64,000 bases of DNA from Lepidurus packardi (lineage: Eukaryota; Arthropoda; Branchiopoda; Notostraca; Triopsidae). Positions within the stretch are counted from its first letter, which is position 1; the number at the start of each line of letters is the position of its first letter. The notes beneath the pieces are model-generated. The model was given only the letters and a program-made list of their open reading frames with translations, made no database searches and was not told the DNA's origin. Location: positions 1,348,375-1,412,374 of the forward strand of contig JAKZAN010000002.1 in the NCBI GenBank assembly GCA_023053545.1. The letters run 5' to 3'. A program made the translations under genes and the position numbers. Of the stretch, positions 53,621-64,000 are shown piece after piece.

Positions 53621-55730
53621 TTTTTTTTTTTTTTAATTTGGGGATATTGGCGTGAGCATAGCTCGTTGCCTCCCTCGTCTATTAGCCTTGCTGTCCTACA
53701 TATGTTACACTCTTTACAATCGTACATTCACGTACACATTATACCTAAAAGGTAATGAAGAAATAAAAATAAAGAGGGAGAAGAAAAGAAAAGCGTATGA
53801 CGGATGGTATTAAGTTTGTAATTTGTTCATTGCCGAGTTAAAAAACGTCCCGAGGGGAACAAAGGCTTTTGGCTCTGTGAGGAGAACTTGGGGGCTAAAG
53901 TGCAGTTTCATTCTTGATAGCTGTCGTAAGAGAATTGCTCTGTTTTTATTAACTCGTCTACACTTGAAAAATATATGTGGTAAATCTTGGTTCGAGTAGT
54001 TGTTACAAGCACATGTCATGTCATTAGTCTTCTTTATGCGGAAAAGATATTTTTTAGTCGGGAAATGTGTAGAACGTAGTCTTATTTTCGTCGCAATAGT
54101 CTTTCTGTCTATTTTCGATTTACAGATTGATAGCTTTGAGGGGACAACACCTAAATCACGGAGAGGAGACGGGGAATCTGACCATCTTTCTCTCCATTTT
54201 TCCATTACTTTATTTTTTACTAACTCGGGTGTGTAACTGTTCCCATCTGGGAAATTACTGAGTTTCAATGTTCGGATAATGTAGGAACAAGACCTATACC
54301 GTCTATGCTCCGGTTCTGAAGCTGTAGTGTCTGGTGGGCAATTTAAGCTAAACCTTAAAATGCGTTCTAAGGACATAAGATCCAAGGGGGGTATGCCCGC
54401 TTCAACTTCTAGGGTCGCTGTAGGAGTAGTTCTAAGGGCGCCTGTAATTAGCAGAAGGGCCTGTCTGTGAAGCGTCCGTATAGCTGGTAATTTTGTTAGG
54501 TCGACATTACAGAAAGCAGGGATTCCATAGAGAATCTTCGGATACAACAAGCTTGTTACCAGGGTTCTTACTTGATATGTTTGGATTGAAGGGATGAATT
54601 TGATCAGTTTCCGAAGCCTGTTTAGCACGAGGTTTCCTTCCGCTGCTAGATGGGATGCCTGCTTATTCCAGTTAAGCTTACTGTCGTAGCGCAGTCCCAG
54701 ATACCTAACTTCCTGTTTGGGTTCTATCATGGTTCCACTCCACTCTAGTGGAGTTGTATCAGTAACTCTCTTTCTTGTAAAATGAATGAGTTCTGTTTTG
54801 TTTATTGAAAAATTGAGACCTAGTAGTTTACCCAATTTAACAATAGCTTTGACCGCACTTTTTAATAGTCTCACATTAACTCTGCCTGTCGACCCAGATA
54901 CAATTAAGATTAAATCGTCTGCGAATGCTAGTATTTTTATACGTTTTGATTTCACTAGGTTGAGTACACCATCGATGTACATTAGAAATAGTATTGGTGA
55001 AAGGGGTGACCCCTGTGGCACCCCTTTTTTAATGGCAAAAGTCTCACTAGTTACCGAGCCCTGGCAAAGATATCCAGTCCTGTTTACCAGGAAACTGCTC
55101 AACCAATTGGTTATTATGGGTGGTAACTTTTTCTTTCTTGCTTTTTCTAATAATTTCTTATGGACGACATTATTAAACGCATCTTCAATATCAAGCAATA
55201 ACGCCGAGGTGACCTTGCGATTGTCAAAATCTTTAAGAACTGAGTCGGAAAAAGACAAAAGGGCATTAACAGTGGACCTGTGGGGTCTAAACCCCCATTG
55301 GTTGTGAGACAGCAAGTTTTTGGACTCAAGGTATGTCCCAATTCTAACAGCGATGGCTTTCTCTAGTATTTTTCCAATGTGGGAAAGAAGTGCAATGGGT
55401 CGAAAGCTCTTACTCGTGGAGTAATCCGTCTTCCCTGGTTTGGGGATCGGGAGTATTTTTGACACCTTCCAAATTTTAGGGAAATAGCTTAAGTCAATAC
55501 TAGCGTTGAAAAGTTTAGTTACGTAATTATCAATAACATGCCATGTCTTCTTGATTATGATGGGTTGGATGCCATCTTCGCCAGGTGCCTTTAACGGGGG
55601 TAATTTATTAACTATTTCTGTAAGTTCCTTAATGGTAAAGAGTGCCTGTTGTCTTTGTCTAGTCGAGTATGTCTTTCTCTTTATTGTACGTCTTATTTCA
55701 TTCCTTGAATGTACATGAACAGGTACTTGA
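53621..55730 (-). mobile_element. 5'-truncated Jockey-like LINE with 14-bp target duplication
   Basis: ACAGGTACATGCTT occurs at 53607-53620 and again at 55731-55744. The insert starts at its 3' end with a T-run (poly(A) of the minus strand) at 53621 and stops at 55730 in the middle of ORF2. The 5' junction carries extra copies of the word ACAGGTAC(T/A)TG, suggesting template jumping during integration. Confidence 0.9.
53810..55730 (-). CDS. LINE ORF2 C-terminal two thirds: reverse transcriptase, intact frame
   Basis: About 640 residues without a stop. RT motifs are LPPLKAPGEDGIQP, RPIALLSHIGKILEKAIA, ALLLDIEDAFNNV (motif A), GVPQGSPLSPILFLMYI and LAFADDLILIV (active site, near 54913-54927), followed by the thumb (YLGLRYDSKLNW), LLITGALRTTPTATLEVEAG and a Cys/His segment (CACNNYSNQDLPHIFFKC). 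The endonuclease domain is missing because the copy is 5'-truncated at 55730; the apparent ATG at 55783 lies in host flank beyond the target duplication. It copies the LINE RNA at the target site; this copy cannot do so alone. Confidence 0.9.
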
Positions 55731-55989
55731 ACAGGTACATGCTTATAAATCGTTAAAGATCGTAACAACCTGGAAAAAAACATTCATTGGAAAAAACAGG
55801 ATTGCTCTCGTTTTATAATAATACATTTGAATACAAACTACAAATCGTTTTCAGAAATAATAACAAAGCATCGGGCGGGGCTAGCGTGGGGAGTGGAGGA
55901 AGGCTTTAAGGTGGGTTTCCCACTATGTCAGTATTCAATGATCATACTGTGGTGAATTTTCGTGTGGGGAATTGTCACTAGAGAAAAGT

Positions 55990-56320
55990 TGTGGTGAGTT
56001 TACAGGATTAGTACAAACAGGATTTGGCTGTGGAGCATGCAATGACATGGTGCTCTCCGACGTGGTCAAAATAAGACGGGAGAATCTCTCCGCGATCATT
56101 TATCAGGTTGGTAACCAAGTGGCACTATTGGATCCAGTTCCAGTGAGCTTGCGGAATTACGTTCTTGGTGGAATCAATCTTCAGAATCGAACCGTAGAAA
56201 GAGGTGATGGCTACCTTAAGGGTGGGCAATCGGGCCACTTCGCAGAACCTCTTCGCATAGGGCAGGGCGGTGAAAAAAGGGGGTTCCTGGAAACACTCAT
56301 CTGCCTGCAATAAACCGATT
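55990..56320 (-). pseudogene. Degenerate DDE-transposase fragment
   Basis: The minus frame has FCEVARLPTLKVAITSFYGS then LKIDSTKN, resembling the first-Asp region (SxYGSxLKxDSTKK) of a vertebrate and invertebrate DDE family. After frameshifts come KLTGTGSNSATW and a word like ILTTSE in the expected order. Only about 100 residues remain. The family name is not certain. Confidence 0.4.
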
Positions 56321-56331
56321 ACGCTAGTTGA

Positions 56332-56604
56332 GTGACGCGGGCAGTCACTCTCAGAAAAATCAAACCGTCCAAGGCATCAAAGACGGAGAAAATAATGGAA
56401 ATCCTGGAACGGTCGCACGAAGAGATATCGCAGTTACTAAAAAGAAGAGAAGAAAGAGATATGCAGAAAGAAAAGAAGCAGAAGAGGCACGATAAAATCA
56501 TGGCAGCATCCAACGCTATTGTTGGAGTATTGCGTGACGCCTTCCAAAGTATTAAGGAAAAGAAAAAAGAAAGGAAAAGGAGGGAATCTTCAGATTCTGA
56601 TTGA
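56332..56604 (+). CDS. Charged coiled-coil exon, possible Harbinger MYB/SANT partner C-terminus
   Basis: A 90-codon frame, Lys/Glu-rich, with KIMEILERSHEEISQLLKRR and HDKIMAASNAIVGVL, ends in SSDSD. The first in-frame ATG is at 56395 and a TGA precedes the frame, so this is most likely a last exon after an acceptor near 56327. It lies convergent to the Harbinger transposase ending at 56758, and Harbinger elements normally carry a second gene for a MYB/SANT-like DNA-binding protein whose C-terminus looks like this. The SANT domain itself is not seen. Confidence 0.4.
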   Translation: MTRAVTLRKIKPSKASKTEKIMEILERSHEEISQLLKRREERDMQKEKKQKRHDKIMAASNAIVGVLRDAFQSIKEKKKERKRRESSDSD

Positions 56605-56919
56605 CTAAACGTTTGTTTTATAAATAATATGCAATTCGAATGTAGCTTAATTAAAAATTTAATTACAGTCATTACTTATATATACACCCAAATAAAATGT
56701 TGATTTCAGAAAATGTTAACCTTGTTCTGAAACTGCAGCAACGTGTGCCATAATCATCTACAAGAATATTCTTGCAAGTTTCTGCCTCACAGACTCTCGT
56801 TTAGCTTGTCCACTGTTAGTGGGTACAAAATTTCTTTCTGGCAAATTAACATCACTGTTACCATCACCATCATTTATAGTGCGGCCAATACAGAAGTCTC
56901 CATTTTCTATGCCAATATT

Positions 56920-59900
56920 TTTTTTTTTTTTTTTTTTTTTAATTTATCTCAGCGTGAGCACTGCTCGTTGCCGCCTATTTATTGGGTCTGAAGTTGAGTA
57001 ATCAGTGAACAATTTTACAAACATACATTCATTTACGCTATTCCTCGAAAGGAGAGCGTAGCCATACTAGTGGGTTAGTTGGGATGTAGGGTTATTAGAG
57101 CCGAGATGGCGAAAGTATTTATTGCTTTGTAAGCGGTTGGGTTTGTGAGTATAGTCTGTGGATTAAAGTGGAGTCGAAGTTTTGATAAGTCTCTTAGCAA
57201 AATAGCTCTGGATCTATTTAAGAGTCTGCAGTGGAAAAATATGTGTCTGAGGTCTTGTTTCGAGTGGTTGTTACAGGTGCAATTTGAGTCTTGTGTCTTT
57301 TTAATGCGGTAGAGGAATGACTTCGTCGGGAAATGTAAGGTTCTAAGTCTGATAAGTGTAGAAATAGTCCGTCTGTCTTGGTCAAGTTTGCAGATAGGTT
57401 GTAGCGTTGGAGATATCTGTAGATCGCGGAAGGGGGAGGCAGAGGTAGACCATTCTTCTTGCCATTTCTGTAAAATCAGATGCTTTATACTTTTCTTCAA
57501 GTCTTGGGACTTGTCGGTGAGCAGATTGTTATTTTTTAGTGACTCCATTAAGAATGAACAAGAGGCGTAACGTTTGTGTTTCGGTGCGATGGCGTTTGGG
57601 ATAGTCGGGTTGTTGTGGCTGAATCTTAGAGTTCTTTCGAGCGAGAGGAGGTTTAAAGGAGGAATGCCTGTTTCAACTTCAAGAGCTGAAGTGGGGGTAG
57701 TTTTGAGTGCACCGGTAATAAGAAGCAGGGCTTGTCTATGTAGTGTTCGTACAGGGGCAAGGGAGGATAGCTTAGTGTTAGACCAGGCTGGAAGACCGTA
57801 CAGAATTGTCGAGTAGAGGAGACTCAGGACCAGCGTTCTTAGTTGGTTGACTTTAATAGTTGGTAGGAAGGTGATTAATTTGCGTAGTCTGCTAATTGTG
57901 CGATGCCCTTTTGAGGCAAGATGAGCAGCTTGTTTTGACCAGTTTAAGTTCGTGTCGAAAATTAGGCCAAGATAGCGAACGCTGTCTTTGGGGCATATAA
58001 CGTCTTCATTCCAGGTTAAGGCAGTAGTTTCGTCAGTTCTTTTCCTCGAGAAGTGTATGAGTTCCGTCTTGCTTTTTGAGAAAATAAAGCCTAGATTCTT
58101 ACTCCATTTTTCCAAAGTTTTAAGGGCATTTTGAAGAATTTTAACGTTGATCTTGCTAGATGAGCCTGTCACCGCAAGGAGCAGGTCGTCGGCGTACGCA
58201 ATTGTGGTGATACGTTTTTGTTTGAGCAGGTGGAGTGCGTCGTCTATATAGAGGAGAAAGAGTATTGGGGAGAGGGGAGAGCCCTGTGGTACACCTTTAA
58301 GCATGATGAAGGTATCACTGAAAGATGGGCCGTTTATTACGAAGCTTGAACGGTTCTCAAGAAAACTTCGTACCCATTCAGACATGTAGGTTGGGAATCT
58401 TTTCTTTCTCATTTTCTGGAGGAGTTTTCCGTGTAGAACATTGTTGAAAGCTCCCTAAATGTCTAGAAGGAGAGCAGATGTCACTTTCGTTTTGTCGAAA
58501 CCGTTTAGGATTTTGTCCGACAGCGTGATTAGCGAGTTTGTTGTTGACTTCTTTGTGCGAAAGGCCGATTGATTTGAGGATAGTAAGTTATTGGTTTCGA
58601 GGTGGGTTGTAATCCTGTTTGCTATGATTTTTTCCAGTATTTTTCCCAGGCACGATAGAAGGGCAATTGGTCTAAAACTCTTATAGGTAGAGTAGTCTGT
58701 TTTACCGGGTTTTGGGATGGGGAAGATCTTAGCGCAGGGGGTTGGGAAGTGTTTTAGCTTTACACTTGCGTTGAAAAATCCAGTTATATAAGGTCCAATC
58801 GATTTCCACGTGTTTTTTATAAGAGTTGGTTGTATAAGGTCTGTGCCGGGTGCTTTTAGGGGTGGGAGGTGGTCAACAATAGTTGTAATTTCAGCGTGTG
58901 AAATTTTGTGCTGAACTTCATTTCTGCATTTCGGCCGTTTACTTACATCTGGTTGCGTCCTCCTAGGTTTGTTGTTTATGGGTGGGCTAAGGTCTGCTTC
59001 CAGTAGTTTCACTGCGAGGTGATTAAATTTCTCCGTTTCGTTTTGGAAAGTTTTCCGGTTTGAGTCGAGAAGAAAGTCAATTGAGCTATTTGTGGTAATT
59101 TTCCGTGCTTTCCTGTCTAAGTTCCAAAGTAACTTTGTGTCTGAGGTGGATATTTTGTCTTCCCAGTATCTCTCCCTGGCTTTTCGGCATTGACTAGTGT
59201 ATTCGTTTCTAGCGTCCTTCCAGAGTCTATCGTTGTTAGCATTTGGGTAGGAGCGGTACGTTCTTAGTTTCTTAGCTACATCTTTCTTTAAGGATTTGAG
59301 TGTAGAATTCCACCAAGGATTTTTTTTGTTCGATAAATTTATTTTTGGGATGAACGTTGAAGCGGTGTCTACGAGAATAGCGGATAGACGGCCAACTGCA
59401 TTATCAAGTTGCTCGGTAGAGTTGAGTTGTGTCAATGTCTTTTCCATTTCATTTAATTTATTGGAAAGGTCTTCATTAAGTGATTTCCAATCGGCTTTCT
59501 TGTAGTTCCAAAATGGCGGGGCGAATTCTTTAACAGGTGTATGTATCCGTAAGGAGAAAGCGTTGTGATCCGACGAGTTGGGGAAAGAGTTGTTATTTAG
59601 GGGTATCATTTGCATGCATTCTGCGATCTTCGGTGAGGCAAAGACGAGGTCTATTGTTGAGGAATCTCCTCTTTCATTTTGAAAGGTTGGAGTGTTCCAT
59701 TCGTTTACAAGGACCATGTTTTTCTCCGTGACAAAATCGTATAACTGTGAACCCGGTCCGTCTGGAGGTTTGTTTTCCCAATACCAGTGATGCGCGTTAA
59801 AGTCGCCGCATAGAATGATGGGAGAGGTGATGTCGTTCAACTGGTGCCATATCTCGGTGAGTAGTTTGAGTGTATCATTGGTTTGCCTTCTGTAGATGCA

Positions 59901-60300
59901 TACAAGTGTTATGGAAGGTAGACTCTCCGGTTGTATTTTTGAAATGGAGTACAATTCTTGTACTGATTGGATTTGAAAATGGAACGTATTTGGTCTCTTG
60001 AAACATACCACCCCTTTATACTCCGTCGGAGGCATAATTAGGTCAAAGCCCTGTTGAGATTGATTCGACATCTTTGTAGGTGGTTCTAGTATGAAGACGG
60101 CTTTCGCTTCTTGGATGTTTGCTTCCCTCAGAGTCTCTGTAAGTTGAAAAAAGCTTTTCCTTATGTTATGAAAGATTATGCTTGTTCCTCCGTTGTTTCG
60201 TTGTTGGTCAGGTTGGTTTACGTCAGTTGTTTGTTGAGCGTCACTTCTAGTCGTGCGTATCATGTTTGTGACGATGTCGTTAGTGTTGCCGTCGGGTTAT
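56920..60300 (-). mobile_element. Jockey-like LINE insertion (3.4 kb) with 12-bp target duplication
   Basis: TATGCCAATATT occurs at 56908-56919 and again at 60301-60312. A T20 run at the left end is the poly(A) tail. The insert contains a whole ORF2 and stops 37 bp before its ATG, with no ORF1. Its 3' end resembles that of the LINE at 53621 (GTGAGCA.TGCTCGTTGCC). Confidence 0.92.
57075..60263 (-). pseudogene. LINE ORF2: endonuclease + reverse transcriptase with one nonsense codon
   Basis: The frame starts at 60263 and would be about 1062 codons to 57075. The N-terminus is an APE-type endonuclease: IFHNIRKSF, AVFILEPPTK, IILCGDFNAHHWYW (GDFN near 59795), STIDLVFAS and SSDHNAFSL. RT follows: LPPLKAPGTDLIQP, RPIALLSCLGKILEKIIA, VTSALLLDI, then TAG at 58457-58455 in motif A where relatives have Glu. 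Reading continues with GAFNNVLHGKLL, GVPQGSPLSPILFLLYIDD and IAYADDLLLAV (active site near 58190). The C-terminal Cys/His segment (CTCNNHSKQDLRHIFFHC) is kept. A single base change separates this copy from a full ORF2; it is the most complete LINE in the window. Confidence 0.92.
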
Positions 60301-61447
60301 TATGCCAATATTATGTAACACACAAGAAGCAACAACAACTTTAACACTATTTTCTACCGTTGCATGTACCTTCTGGCATCTTCGAAATCTCATTTTTAAA
60401 TCCCCAAAGGCTTGTTCTACTACTATTCTGGTGCCAGACAGTTTCTTATTATACAATTTTTGGGACTCAGAAAGGTTTTCTTGAAACTTGTACGGTACCA
60501 ACAACCACTTCTTCAATGGAAACCACTGTCCCCAATCAAGTGGTAGTTTTGTGAATTAAGAATCTGTCCACAGTTAGCAGAATCTGGGCGTCTGAAGAGG
60601 GATGACCGCTGGAAGACATACGAGTCGTGGCAGCTACCGGGGAATCCGGTAAATATATATGAAAACGATTTGTTCGGGAGACTGCCATTAGTACGATGCT
60701 GTGGAAACGTTTATAGTTTAGGTACGCTATTCTATTCGCAGACGGTGGGTGAATAGGAATACGGCAACCGTCAATAACTCTCACAGCTCCAGGAAAACCA
60801 CGCTTCTTCTGAAACCTCCGAGCTATGGCGCGAGCATTGTCACTCGTTGGCCATCGAATAAAACGTGCTTGATTGTCAAAAAACCATTGGCACTCGGTTT
60901 GCACCACTCGCCAGATAGTTGACTCCGAATATCCGAACTTGTCTGCGATGAGGCGAATGGCCCCTTGGTTTTCAAGATAACTGAGAGTAATGTATAGCAT
61001 TGTATCCAAAGATACTGGTTGATAGCCGTCGTGGTAGACAACATAATTTAGAAATCCAGAATCACCTTGCAAATCACAGATTTTTTTAAATGTTGACCGC
61101 GTCACGCGAAAATGACGCCAAAAGTCCGCATCCGAATACGACTCAATAACAAATTTATATCCAGATTGCCGATGGTGAGTTTCACTTCCAAGAGAAATAA
61201 AAGAAATGGCTAGATTAATATTAATGTCGTCATGTACTTCTCCTTCACATTCACTAGTTGACTATTCTTCAATAACATGGTCAAGAAACTGTTTTACTGC
61301 AACTGTTGCAAGGACATAGTTGACTACTTAAAAGAGAATAGCAATTGTAGCTCAAATTAATTAAAATAATCTTGTATTTACTTGTGTTTTCTTCGAGATC
61401 CATTACGAAGGCAGATAATAATGTTTGTAAACACTACGAGGACGGGT

Positions 61448-61570
61448 ATTTTATTGTCAACTGGTAGTTGAACTAAAGGAGTTGAACTGCGACTTGCGTT
61501 CTTCGCATTTTCTCGTCTACCGGGGATTCCGTCATGCTCAACTGGTCAACGGACCAGTTGACGATAAAAT
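61448..61570. repeat. Inverted repeat with 18-bp arms
   Basis: ATTTTATTGTCAACTGGT (61448-61465) pairs with 61553-61570 with one mismatch. Extra copies of GTTGAAC and CAACTGGTC lie between. It could be a small MITE or the end of the Harbinger element. Confidence 0.75.
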
Positions 61571-61639
61571 GTGCCTTAAGCGTAGTTCATCTGAACCGCT
61601 ATTATATACCGCGAGATGACACAACTACCATTCGGCCAT

Positions 61640-61969
61640 CGATATAAATGAAGAGCGATAATATTGGATTTTTGAAAGGTGATAATTTCCGCTGATCGAG
61701 GCATAGAATAAGGGCTAGTCTAAAATCACGGCGATTTTTTTTCCCCAAAAACACGGTTATGATTCAAAAAAAGACCAAAAATCACGGCACCGTGACACGG
61801 TTCACTTAAATTGGCCGTTTTTTCAACTCGGAAGTCCGAAATACAGTCGAAAAATAAAATATTTAAAAGGTCAAATGAATGAGTCGTAATATTAAACCTT
61901 GTTTGATGTTAGAAAGGAAGAAAATCTGTTTGAAATAATTCGTAACTATGCAGTTTACGAGAAACATCT
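61640..61969. other. Right flank with CACGGT repeats
   Basis: No gene. Contains several CACGGT/CACGGC words (61726-61802), which also occur at 63910-63962, on the other side of the hAT remnant. They are possible subterminal repeats of that transposon. Confidence 0.4.
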
Positions 61970-63664
61970 TTATTGGCATGCATTAAAAGCAAACATTACT
62001 TGTGCAAACAGGTTTTCAGGGAGAAAACTTTGTCTCTGGGCAGAGTTCACCTGTGTATAACAACTGACATAACACTCAGCATCTACCGAATTCGGTGGAA
62101 TGGATAGAAATCGTAATGCAAATTTCGTGAGTTCATGAAAGCGAGAAATATTGGCAGACCAGTAAGTTAGTGGAGAAACATCCATGTCAACTTCATTCAC
62201 AGCATTCTTGAAAGCTAGGGCTTCCGTCACAGCACGAGAATTACTTGAAAGACCAGGGATAGCTTCCTTAAACCCGTCCAAACTGAGTATTTTGGCTTGA
62301 TGGGGATCGAATAGCCGAACAGCTTTCAAAAACTTCACACCTTGCTGATGGAATCTGGGGACTCCTTTTGCGTCGGACATGTAATACTGGGTTAGCTTCG
62401 TGGTCAGGTCAGAAAACGCTTTTTATGTGTTTCCCAGGCAATGTTAAACCTTTGGCCCGTTCTGTTGACCACGAGAGTAGGTCGGCTATACGCTTGTAAG
62501 CTTGATGGATGTTGACCTGCCGTCCTTCGAACCACTTCAGCAATTCCACTAGTTGTCCGGAATTTCTTGCAACGAATATCAGATCGTTTTCGATCTCCTC
62601 GTTTTCAAGCAAAGTGGACAGGAGTCCAAGGGCAGATGAACATTGGGAATTCTCAATTTCTTGCTCAACAAATTCCCTGTAGAAATTGATGTATTTGCTG
62701 TGGTGGCAAACAGTAGCAAACCAGCTTCCCCAGCGAGTTATTACAGGGACTGATGGAAGCTGTACTGCGTCATTTGTTTGCTGCTGCATGAAGTTAATGT
62801 AGCTTTTTTCCTTGAGGGGCAGTGCGACAGTATTTTCTTGAATGAAGCAACAAGCTTGTCTACAGCTGGGAAATGACTGCGCCAAGCTTCACCTAATAGG
62901 TTCAGTATGTGTGCATTGCAAGTAATATGCACACAATTCGGTAGTAACCCCTTCAACGTTTCGTACTATTTGTACTTGGTCAAGCACTGTACAATAGCCT
63001 GTGAGACTGTCGTGCTGTTCACGTGCTCTAGGTTTACTATGTCGACGCATAATACCTCTAAGGATGGCGAAGTTGATAGCGATGTAGCTGATTTCAGTTG
63101 AATTTCTGGTATAAAAAGAATGTGATGTAGAATGAGGAAAAAGAAGACACTTTTAAAAGCAACTCCTCTTGCAACACAGCATAAACCTTTGCCTGGTAAA
63201 GACGTCGTAGAGCACTCGAATTGGGCAATTTGCCTAAATTCTTCACGGATTACTGGAATACGTAAAATTAAATAATCAGGACTAACAGGGTGCAAGTTAG
63301 TACTTTACTTGTAAATATTCACGTAGTTTAGGGTGATCCAATTTCGCCAGGGGTATACTAGCTACTGTAAAAGCTTCAACAAATTTGAAGTGAGTCAAGT
63401 TTCGGACGTCCCGAGATTCGGTATGGCGATTAAACGTTCCGACGATTGTGCATTGTCTTTCACTAACTAATTCAGATTTCTCATCCTTTGCCTCTCTTTT
63501 CAAACGATGCGCTTGAGTTTCAAGGTGACGATCAATTGAACCTTTTCGAGTGTGATCCAAAGTAACATTGTAAATCGTGCAAAAGAGCTTTCCACCATCA
63601 GCATGTAAAATTCCTTTCGGAAACTGCTTAGCTCGATCCTCGCAGGATATGTTCAGAGATTGCT
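61970..63664 (-). pseudogene. hAT transposase with CGGBP1-like zinc finger, frameshifted
   Basis: ATG near 63678 or upstream leads into the BED-like finger of CGGBP1-type proteins: SCEDRAKQFPKGILHADGG, LFCTIYNVTLDHTRK then SIDRHLETQAH; the second Cys is Tyr. Further frames: LEHVNSTTVSQAIVQCLTKY (63060-62970), LLPNCVHITCNAHILNLLGE (62956-62880), VPVITRWGSWFATVCHHSKY (62760-62690) and a helical insertion domain. The hAT dimerisation region follows at 62380-61970 (VSPLTYWSANISRF, ALRFLSIPPNSVDAE). At least three frame changes lie near 63300, 62960-62880 and 62400. The order and motifs match the hAT group related to CGGBP1. It is non-functional as read. Confidence 0.75.
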
Positions 63665-63679
63665 TCTTCGAAGCCATGG

Positions 63680-64000
63680 TAGAAGCGGCGTTGTGAAATA
63701 TAGGAAGAAAGAGAAAAGTGGCCGAGAAAAGGGCATGGAGGAACTGGGAACATGTGCTCAAAACAACGTATGCGCTGCGTAAGTGTGCTCTTTGCAAAAG
63801 TTTTAGGCCTCTGGAAGAAAATTGGGAGCGGAAACAATGACCCACATCTAGTGGTCACAAGCAGACTTACTTTTGGTAAAGGGTTTGTTCAAAAGACGGC
63901 GTTATGGACAAGAAAACACGATAAAACACGGTATTTCCCGATTTCGTGGTAAAACACGGTGGTCAGCCCAAATATCGTGAGCTGGCTGGGAAACGTTACG
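63680..64000. other. Left flank of the hAT remnant, repeat-rich end of window
   Basis: Contains AACACG(A/G) words at 63913-63962. The open minus-strand frame upstream of the zinc finger (63845-63665) is hydrophobic and probably untranslated. Confidence 0.35.

Larger units (their letters stand above)
56758..61262 (-). pseudogene. PIF/Harbinger transposase split by a LINE insertion
   Basis: The coding parts are 61262-60301 and 56919-56758. The first part has ATLHQ-type helices, YLENQGAIRLIADKFGYSES (helix-turn-helix), AVRVIDGCRIPI (first Asp), a GDSGF-like second Asp near 60530 and VVEQAFGDLKMRF (Glu, near 60420). It reads to VVASCVLHNIG, where the LINE at 56920-60300 interrupts. The reading frame resumes exactly at the duplicated target and ends about 52 codons later with a basic tail and TAG at 56758. 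One-base indels near 60540 and 60520 also break the frame between the first and second Asp. A possible first exon (MDLEENT, near 61402) precedes. It would cut and insert a Harbinger element whose outer ends were not located. Confidence 0.85.

Noticed and set aside
54786-55307. 173-aa plus ORF opposite the LINE RT
   Set aside because: Antisense shadow of the reverse transcriptase frame.

Overview
The window is eukaryotic. Genes are split by very short introns (about 50-115 nt, GT-AG). Most of the sequence consists of transposable elements of animal type, plus decayed pieces of animal housekeeping genes (a class V myosin, a PRC1/MAP65-type microtubule bundler, a CRIB-domain exon). The mix of BEL/Pao, Jockey-like LINEs, THAP-DDE/YqaJ elements, hAT, Harbinger and MULE-like elements, plus a TATA + TCAGTC core promoter, suggests an invertebrate metazoan, most likely an arthropod. 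The species cannot be named from sequence alone. There is one assembly gap of 100 N at 22213-22312.

Layout. 1-1270: 3' end and LTR of a Gypsy-like element. 1843-4773: intact 976-aa Mutator-like transposase fused to a YqaJ nuclease. 5507-9811: a near-complete two-gene DNA transposon of the ISL2EU type (SWIM-YqaJ nuclease on +, THAP-DDE transposase on -, matching terminal inverted repeats). 9838-11313: hAT pseudogene. 11635-15300: multi-exon DDE transposase gene with frameshifts. 15339-16225: C-terminal hAT ORF followed by two perfect hairpins. 16320-17045: BEL gag scrap. 17244-22212: a small three-exon ORF, a core promoter and a long OTU protease + C2H2 + MULE-type transposase ORF that runs into the gap. 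22313-24276: composite BEL-gag/LINE-ORF1 repeat, present again inverted at 46170-47888. 25200-27600: no gene seen.

27645-30683 (minus strand): decayed exons of a myosin V coiled coil, a PRC1 homologue and a CRIB domain. 31136-34455: MITE half-copy, tandem repeats, a Harbinger relic with 20-bp inverted repeats and a TTA target duplication, and an endonuclease fragment. 35394-38050: degraded LINE. 39223-39790: near-perfect 568-bp fold-back MITE. 40219-41478: TTAA-flanked MITE-like element. 43525-46095 (plus strand): ten exons of a myosin V motor domain with disabling lesions. 48742-52064: BEL/Pao pol remnant. 52286-53510: MULE transposase. 53621-55730 and 56920-60300: two LINE insertions with visible target-site duplications, the second cutting a Harbinger transposase gene in two. 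61970-63664: hAT/CGGBP1-like transposase remnant.

No host gene in the window looks functional. The region reads as a transposon-dense graveyard, as expected in heterochromatin or a poorly recombining chromosome, in which a few elements (1843-4773, 5507-9811, the OTU-MULE ORF, the two LINEs) are still nearly intact. Many lesions elsewhere are single-base indels, so some could be assembly errors.
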